The position numbers were made by a program, and so were the translations under genes. Below the pieces are notes generated by a model, which was not told the DNA's origin, made no database searches, and saw only the letters and a list, made by a program, of their open reading frames with translations. Below are positions 59,020 through 64,000 of a DNA stretch of 64,000 bases, piece after piece (the first letter of the stretch is position 1; each line of letters begins with the position of its first letter). The DNA is from Stutzerimonas stutzeri (GTDB lineage: Bacteria; Pseudomonadota; Gammaproteobacteria; Pseudomonadales; Pseudomonadaceae): positions 2,604,001 through 2,668,000 of the forward strand of contig NZ_CP139348.1 in assembly GCF_038561965.1 (NCBI RefSeq). The letters are read 5' to 3'.

Positions 59020-59741
59020 GCATTACCCCTTTTATGTGGTGTTTGCTCAAGAACGCCCTTGAAATGGCGTTCCACATTTCGTTTCGAAGCGGCGATGTGG
59101 CGGCGCATCAACAGCTCCGCCAGCTCGCCGTCGCGCTCGGCGATGGCGTCGAGAATTCGATGGTGCTCGGCGAAGGCCTGATGCGGCCGGTTCGGCGTGG
59201 TGGAGAACTGGATGCGATACATGCGCACCAGCTGATAAAGCTCGTCGCATAGCAGCTTGGCCAGCGTGCGGTTGCCGCTGCCCTGGATGATCCGGTAATG
59301 AAAGTCGAAATCACCTTCCTGCTGGTAGTAGCCGACGCCGGCCTGGAAGGCCTCGTCGCGCTCATGAGTGCTGAGCACCCGCCGCAGATCTTCAATTTCA
59401 GACTCGCTCATCCGCTCGGCTGCAAGGCGACAGGCCATACCCTCGAGCGATTCGCGAATCTCATAGAGTTCGATCAGCTCGGAGTGGCTGAGCGACACCA
59501 CCCGCGCGCCGACATGCGGCACACGGACCAGCAGCTTCTGCCCTTCAAGGCGGTGAATCGCCTCGCGTAACGGCCCGCGGCTGATGCCATAGGTACGCGC
59601 CAATTCCGGCTCGGAGATCTTGCTTCCCGGCGCAATCTCGCCCTTGACGATGGCAGCCTGGATCAGGCGAAACACGTGCTCGGCCAGTGTTCCACTGTCA
59701 ACTTGCTGCGCGGAAGGGGGAAGTTCAACGGTATCCAGCAT
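59016..59741 (-). CDS. PrpR, GntR-family regulator of the methylcitrate operon
   Basis: The 241-residue protein has an N-terminal GntR winged helix (PGSKISEPELARTYGISRGPLREAIHRLEGQKLLVRVPHVGARV) and a C-terminal FadR/FCD effector domain with metal-type residues (FDFHYRIIQGSGNRTL, FAEHHRILDAIAERD). This type replaces the sigma-54 PrpR in pseudomonads. ATG 59741 starts right beside a palindrome that overlaps where its own mRNA begins, so autoregulation is likely. A TTG at 59753 is an alternative start. It begins the operon. Confidence 0.92.
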   Translation of the reverse strand: MLDTVELPPSAQQVDSGTLAEHVFRLIQAAIVKGEIAPGSKISEPELARTYGISRGPLREAIHRLEGQKLLVRVPHVGARVVSLSHSELIELYEIRESLEGMACRLAAERMSESEIEDLRRVLSTHERDEAFQAGVGYYQQEGDFDFHYRIIQGSGNRTLAKLLCDELYQLVRMYRIQFSTTPNRPHQAFAEHHRILDAIAERDGELAELLMRRHIAASKRNVERHFKGVLEQTPHKRGNA

Positions 59742-59826
59742 GATTGTCGACAATCCAGTTTTGGTAAGGCGAAACTACGCCTGTATTGCCAGACGGTCAA
59801 CGGGGTGATCGCCACGATTGTCGACA
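59742..59826. promoter_or_regulatory. Two copies of a PrpR-type operator upstream of prpR
   Basis: GATTGTCGACAATC (59742-59755) is a perfect 14-bp palindrome touching the prpR start. An 11-base copy GATTGTCGACA recurs at 59816-59826. Length and symmetry fit a GntR/FCD-family operator. That PrpR binds here is inference. Confidence 0.72.
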
Positions 59827-60015
59827 CCTTTACTAAAGTCGTACCTGCTGCAACGGCCAGCGCTCGCCTCCACCATGCCACCAGTGCCCATTGCAGCTCT
59901 CTGAAATCCCCATGCTAGAATGCCGGCCTTTCGCGCCTTGGGCGCCCGTCTGCCCTGCCCATCCGCGCCACCGACCAGCCACTTCTTTCCTCATCCCTTC
60001 AAGACATCGGGTTCC

Positions 60016-60552
60016 ATGAGAGTAAAAGCCAACCTTCTGCTGCTCTGCGTATTGATCCTGCCAACAATCGGTACAGCTGCCGACAAGGCGATCTATGGTT
60101 TGAACGAAAACGTCGGGATACCCGACTTTGGCTTGGAGGTTGAAGCGAAGCTCGACACCGGCGCGCAGACCGCCTCGCTCAGCGCCCGTGACATTCGTCG
60201 TTTCAAGCGCAAAGGCGAGTCGTGGGTACGTTTCTATCTGGCAGTGGATAGCGCGCATGCGCACCCCATCGAGCGTCCATTGGCGCGTATAAGCAAGATC
60301 AAGCGCCGCGCCGGAGACTTCGATCCCGAAGAGGAAAAGACCTATACCGCTCGCCCGGTCATCGAGCTCGATCTGTGCATGGGCAAGGTTAAACGCACAA
60401 TCGAAGTGAACCTGACGGACCGTAGCGCTTTCCAATACCCACTTTTGATCGGTTCCGATGCGCTCACCCGCTTCGGCGCTCTGGTCGACCCCAGTCGTAC
60501 CTTTATTGCCGGCAAGCCCGGCTGCCTCAACGAATCCGACGCTGACGAGTAA
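60016..60552 (+). CDS. Exported retropepsin-like zinc/aspartic protease (RimK-associated family, Rlo type)
   Basis: The 178-residue protein has a signal peptide (1-24, ending TIGTAADK) and one retropepsin-like domain with the catalytic LDTGAQTASLSARDI motif. The later flap and core strands include EVNLTDRSAFQYPLLIGSDALTRFG. Such single-domain proteases dimerise or work with a partner in the periplasm. It is followed by two genes with which it forms a recurring triplet in pseudomonads, linked in the literature to osmotic stress tolerance (I recall the Rlo names). Start ATG 60016 is chosen because it opens the signal peptide; its ribosome binding site is weak. Confidence 0.85.
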   Translation: MRVKANLLLLCVLILPTIGTAADKAIYGLNENVGIPDFGLEVEAKLDTGAQTASLSARDIRRFKRKGESWVRFYLAVDSAHAHPIERPLARISKIKRRAGDFDPEEEKTYTARPVIELDLCMGKVKRTIEVNLTDRSAFQYPLLIGSDALTRFGALVDPSRTFIAGKPGCLNESDADE

Positions 60553-60557
60553 TACCC

Positions 60558-62084
60558 ATGCGCGCTCTCACTCTGCATCTGAAAGTCTTGATATTCCTGC
60601 TCGTCGCACTGGGAATTTCGATTACCGCCTACCAGATCTTCGTACTCGGCATCCCGGTTACAGAAGACGAAACCGATGACCTGTGGAACATCGACGCCAA
60701 GGTCGAATTCCAGGCCAGTCCGCGCGAGCCAGTCAAGCTGCAGATGTACGTGCCGCCGCTGAACCAGGAGTTCGTAAGCCTCAACGAGAGCTTCATTTCC
60801 AACAACTACGGCGTCAGCATCAATCGTGCAAACGGCAATCGCCGCGTGACCTGGTCTGCACGGCGCGCCAGCGGCAACCAGACCCTCTATTACCGCCTTG
60901 TATTGACCAAGCGCTACAGCGGCGAACAGACCAAGGCGACCGGCCCAATCTTCCGCGACAGCATTCCGGTCGAAGGTGCAGAAAAGATTGCTGCCGAAGC
61001 GTTGCTTTCACCGATCCGCCAGCATTCGGCCGACGTCGAGACCTTCATCAGCGAAGCCATCAAGCGCGTCAACAACCCCAATGACGATAACGTCAAACTG
61101 TTGCTGGGCGGCGACACCTCGATTGCCAACAAGGCGCGAGTCATCGAACTGCTCCTGTCCATCGCCCACGTGCCGATGGAGCGCGTGCACACCATCCGAT
61201 TGAATGCCGACCAGCCACAGAATCCAGAGCTCTGGTTGCGCAGCTTTAACGGTGACAAGTGGCTGTTCTTCAACCCAGGCACCGGCGAGCAAGGCCTGCC
61301 GAACGACCGGCTGGTCTGGTGGACCGGCGACGAGCCGCTGATCAGCCTTGAAGGCGGTCGCAACCCGCAGGTCACCTTCACGCTCAATAACAGCGAAATG
61401 AACGCTATCCGCCTGGCGAAACTGACCGACGAAAACACCGAGGCAGGCTTCCTGGAGTATTCGCTGTACGGTCTGCCGCTGCAGACCCAGCAGACCTACC
61501 AGATCATGATCATGATCCCGATCGGCGTGCTGGTGATCCTGATCCTGCGCAACTTGGGCGGGCTGCAGACACTCGGCACCTTTACCCCGGTACTGATCGC
61601 CTTGGCGTTCCGCGAAACGCAGATCGGCTTCGGCATCATCCTGTTCACATTGATCACGGCGTTGGGCCTGTCGCTGCGCTCCTATCTGGAGCACCTGAAA
61701 CTGCAGATGTTGCCGCGCTTGTCGGTGGTCCTGACGTTCGTCGTGGTACTGATTGCAGTAATCAGCCTGTTCAGCCACAAACTTGGCCTCGAACGCGGCC
61801 TGTCTGTCTCGCTGTTCCCGATGGTGATCTTGACCATGACCATCGAACGCCTGTCCATCACCTGGGAAGAACGCGGTGGTGGTCACGCCTTCAAGGTGGC
61901 GGTCGGCACCCTGATCGCCGCCAGCCTGGCGTTCATGCTGATGAACATTAGGGAGCTGACCTACTTCATCTTCACCTTCCCGGCGGTGTTGTTGATCATG
62001 GTGGGCTTCATGCTGGCGATGGGTCGCTATCGCGGCTACCGCCTCACCGAGCTGTTCCGCTTCAAAGCCTTTCTGAAGGATTGA
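60558..62084 (+). CDS. Inactive transglutaminase-like protein with C-terminal 7TM region (Rlo type)
   Basis: The 508-residue protein has an N-terminal anchor (residues about 10-30) and a periplasmic transglutaminase-like domain (LLLGGDTSIANKARVIELLLSIAHVPMERVHTIR). Seven or so membrane helices follow from about residue 320 (QTYQIMIMIPIGVLVILILRNLGG on). The domain lacks an evident catalytic Cys in the expected position, hence inactive. It is five bases after the protease stop and three bases before the ATP-grasp gene, so the three form an operon. It probably is a membrane receptor for the protease or its substrate. Confidence 0.85.
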   Translation: MRALTLHLKVLIFLLVALGISITAYQIFVLGIPVTEDETDDLWNIDAKVEFQASPREPVKLQMYVPPLNQEFVSLNESFISNNYGVSINRANGNRRVTWSARRASGNQTLYYRLVLTKRYSGEQTKATGPIFRDSIPVEGAEKIAAEALLSPIRQHSADVETFISEAIKRVNNPNDDNVKLLLGGDTSIANKARVIELLLSIAHVPMERVHTIRLNADQPQNPELWLRSFNGDKWLFFNPGTGEQGLPNDRLVWWTGDEPLISLEGGRNPQVTFTLNNSEMNAIRLAKLTDENTEAGFLEYSLYGLPLQTQQTYQIMIMIPIGVLVILILRNLGGLQTLGTFTPVLIALAFRETQIGFGIILFTLITALGLSLRSYLEHLKLQMLPRLSVVLTFVVVLIAVISLFSHKLGLERGLSVSLFPMVILTMTIERLSITWEERGGGHAFKVAVGTLIAASLAFMLMNIRELTYFIFTFPAVLLIMVGFMLAMGRYRGYRLTELFRFKAFLKD

Positions 62085-62087
62085 GCC

Positions 62088-63071
62088 ATGTTCGGTCTTA
62101 TCAAGACGTGGAAGGCCCTTGAAGCCAAGGGGATCATGGGCATCAACCGCCGCAACGCGGACTACGTGCTCAAGTACAACAAGCGCAATCTGTATCCGAT
62201 CGTAGACGACAAGATCATCACCAAGCAGCGCGCGATCGAAGCCGGCATTCACGTGCCGGAGATGTACGGCGTCATCGAAACCGAAAAGGACATCGACAAG
62301 CTCAACGACATCGTCCGGGATCACACTGATTTCGTCGTCAAGCCGGCCCAGGGTGCCGGCGGCGATGGAATCCTGGTGATCGCCGACCGTTTCGAGGGTC
62401 GCTACAAGACCGTTTCCGGCAAGATCATCACGCACGAGGAGATCGAACATCAGATATCCAATATCCTCACCGGCCTCTACTCACTGGGCGGTCATCGTGA
62501 TCGTGCGCTGATCGAATACCGGGTCACCCCGGATCCGATCTTCAAAAGCATCAGCTACGAGGGTGTACCGGACATCCGCATCATCGTGCTGATGGGCTAT
62601 CCGGTCATGGCCATGCTGCGGCTGCCAACGCGCCAATCTGGCGGCAAGGCCAACCTGCACCAGGGCGCCATCGGCGTCGGTGTGGATCTGGCGACCGGTA
62701 TCACCCTGCGTGGCACCTGGCTCAACAACAAGATCACCAAGCACCCGGATACCACCAACGCCGTGGATGGCGTGCAACTGCCGAACTGGGATGGCTTCAT
62801 GAAGCTCGGCGCAGGCTGCTACGAACTCTGCGGACTCGGTTATATCGGGGTCGATATGGTGCTCGATCAGGACAAGGGGCCACTTATTCTCGAACTGAAC
62901 GCGCGCCCCGGTCTGAATATCCAGATCGCCAACGACTGCGGTCTGACGCACCGGGCACATGCCGTCGAGAACCGCCTGGCAGAACTCAAAGAGAAAGGCA
63001 TTCAGGAAACGCCCGAGGAGCGGGTGAGGTTTTCCCAGGAGCTGTTCGGGCACGTCCCGCCACATGCCTGA
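62088..63071 (+). CDS. Alpha-L-glutamate ligase-like ATP-grasp protein (Rlo type)
   Basis: The 327-residue cytoplasmic protein belongs to the RimK-related ATP-grasp group. It has ATP-binding DFVVKPAQGAGGDGILVI, TRQSGGKANLHQGAIGVGVDL and the metal-binding GPLILELNARPGLNIQIAN. ATP-grasp enzymes ligate an amino acid to a carboxyl group of a peptide or small molecule. It follows the 7TM gene by three bases. With the exported protease the pair suggests a modify-and-cleave cycle on a shared peptide or cell-envelope target; that part is inference. Confidence 0.88.
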   Translation: MFGLIKTWKALEAKGIMGINRRNADYVLKYNKRNLYPIVDDKIITKQRAIEAGIHVPEMYGVIETEKDIDKLNDIVRDHTDFVVKPAQGAGGDGILVIADRFEGRYKTVSGKIITHEEIEHQISNILTGLYSLGGHRDRALIEYRVTPDPIFKSISYEGVPDIRIIVLMGYPVMAMLRLPTRQSGGKANLHQGAIGVGVDLATGITLRGTWLNNKITKHPDTTNAVDGVQLPNWDGFMKLGAGCYELCGLGYIGVDMVLDQDKGPLILELNARPGLNIQIANDCGLTHRAHAVENRLAELKEKGIQETPEERVRFSQELFGHVPPHA

Positions 63072-63084
63072 ATGACGCAAACCG

Positions 63085-63112
63085 GGCAGCCCGCGTATCC
63101 TCACGGGCTGCC
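63085..63112. repeat. Hairpin between the ATP-grasp gene and pabB
   Basis: A 9-bp stem GGCAGCCCG / CGGGCTGCC with a 10-base loop, 13 bases past the stop. There is no T-run, so it is at best a weak terminator. Confidence 0.5.
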
Positions 63113-63130
63113 ACCTCATTGATCCGAGCC

Positions 63131-64000
63131 ATGCCCACCTGCACGCTGCACGCCCTGCCCTATCAAGCTGACCCCGCTTATTGGTTCGAACGTATCCGTC
63201 ACGTCCCGGGTGCGGTCCTCCTCGACTCGGGCAGGCCAAAGGCGGAGCGTGGACGCTTCGACATTCTCAGCGCCTGGCCGCTGAGCGTGCTTGAGCCTGA
63301 CGAGGATGAGCTGGGGCGCGAATTCTTCCAGCGCTTGCGCCAAGCGCTAAGCGAACTCGGCAAGGCCGAACTGCCAAGCGGTTGCGAATTACCTTTCGCC
63401 GGGGGGCTGATCGGCCTGCTGACCTATGACTTTGGTTCGCGCCTCGAAACCCTTCCGCAATGTGCCGAAGACGACAGTCAACTCCCGCTGGCACGCTTCG
63501 GGCTTTATGACTGGGCGCTGATCACCGACCACCAACGGCAGACCAGTCAGCTGCTTTTCCATCCGGCATTGGCGGCTTCCGAGCGCGAGCGGCTGGTAAG
63601 TCTGTTTGATTCGACCGCCGCTGGCCACAGCGCTTCGTTCCGGCTGCTGGGTCGTTTTCGTGCAGACCTCTCCGTCGACGCTTATCGCCACGGCATCGAG
63701 CAGATCCAGGCCTACATCCAGGCCGGCGATTGCTATCAAGTCAACTTCACCCAGCGTTTCCGCGCCGATTGCTCGGGTGACGCCTGGGCTGCCTATCGCG
63801 CACTGCGCGAGGCCTGTCCAACGCCTTATGCCAGCTTTCTGGCTCTGGACGACGGTGCTATTGCCAGCCTTTCGCCGGAGCGCTTCCTGCGCTTGCATCA
63901 GGGCCACGTGGAAACCCGCCCGATCAAGGGCACTCGGCCACGTGGAGACAACGAGCGCAGCGATACCGAGCAAGCACAAGCCTTGCTTGCCAGCGACAAG
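63131..64000 (+). CDS. pabB: Aminodeoxychorismate synthase component I, N-terminal part (cut by window edge)
   Basis: PabB with PabA turns chorismate and glutamine into 4-amino-4-deoxychorismate for folate synthesis. From ATG 63131 the frame stays open to the window end (290 codons). It shows the anthranilate-synthase-like N-terminal domain (GGLIGLLTYDFG) and the start of the catalytic domain (GIEQIQAYIQAGDCYQVNFTQRF, FLALDDGAIASLSPERFLRL, PIKGTRPRG). These blocks are shared with TrpE, but PIKGTRPRG and the short N-terminus favour PabB. Confidence 0.92.
   Translation, partial: MPTCTLHALPYQADPAYWFERIRHVPGAVLLDSGRPKAERGRFDILSAWPLSVLEPDEDELGREFFQRLRQALSELGKAELPSGCELPFAGGLIGLLTYDFGSRLETLPQCAEDDSQLPLARFGLYDWALITDHQRQTSQLLFHPALAASERERLVSLFDSTAAGHSASFRLLGRFRADLSVDAYRHGIEQIQAYIQAGDCYQVNFTQRFRADCSGDAWAAYRALREACPTPYASFLALDDGAIASLSPERFLRLHQGHVETRPIKGTRPRGDNERSDTEQAQALLASDK

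Noticed and set aside
61008..62450. 480-residue minus-strand frame opposite the 7TM and ATP-grasp genes
   Set aside because: Rich in His, Gln and Asp, typical of a shadow of hydrophobic codons.

Overview
The window reads as chromosome of a high-GC pseudomonad, most likely the Pseudomonas stutzeri (Stutzerimonas) group or a close relative. This rests on near-Pseudomonas protein sequences (ClpX, ClpP, AcnB, SigX, PpsA, CysS), the diagnostic cmaX-crfX-cmpX-sigX-oprF block, and the order tig-clpP-clpX-lon, folD-cysS-glnS-ppiB-lpxH, rraA-ppsA-ppsR. Species assignment is inference.

Layout. 1-4491 (minus) is the protein quality-control block: lon (cut by the window edge), clpX, clpP, tig. 4829-33108 is a roughly 28 kb accessory stretch between tig and a tRNA operon. 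It holds a denitrification cluster, nirK-orf41-norC-norB-norQ-norD, behind an FNR/ANR/DNR-type box. Next come a broken ohrR-like gene and a Zur-box operon (rpmE2, TonB receptor, secreted CobN-like chelatase, ExbB-like channel, DUF2149). A Fur-box two-component system with a second TonB receptor follows, then an MHYT hybrid kinase, a frameshifted chemoreceptor, a divergent XRE regulator/MFS pair and an unrecognised membrane protein. 33469-33790 carries tRNA-Arg, tRNA-His and tRNA-Leu (minus). 34066-52836 is core genome: folD, cysS, glnS, ppiB, lpxH, miaE, an ANR-type USP gene, a DUF1289 gene, acnB, oprF/sigX/cmpX/crfX/cmaX, rraA, ppsA and ppsR. 52929-59741 (minus) is the methylcitrate pathway prpR-prpB-prpC-acnD-prpF. 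60016-63071 is a retropepsin-like protease / 7TM transglutaminase-like / ATP-grasp trio, followed by the start of pabB.

How the genes work together. NirK reduces nitrite to NO in the periplasm and NorCB reduces NO to N2O, with NorQ and NorD as maturation factors. Here NirK carries an extra N-terminal cupredoxin and NorC an extra C-terminal cytochrome c domain, so both enzymes appear to carry a tethered electron-transfer module. The Zur operon pairs a zinc-sparing ribosomal protein with what looks like a proton-motive-force-driven periplasmic metal or tetrapyrrole handling machine; this is the most interesting system in the window. Three genes (nirK, ohrR, the chemoreceptor) look disrupted by single-base shifts, all inside the accessory stretch. 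These could be real decay or sequencing errors.
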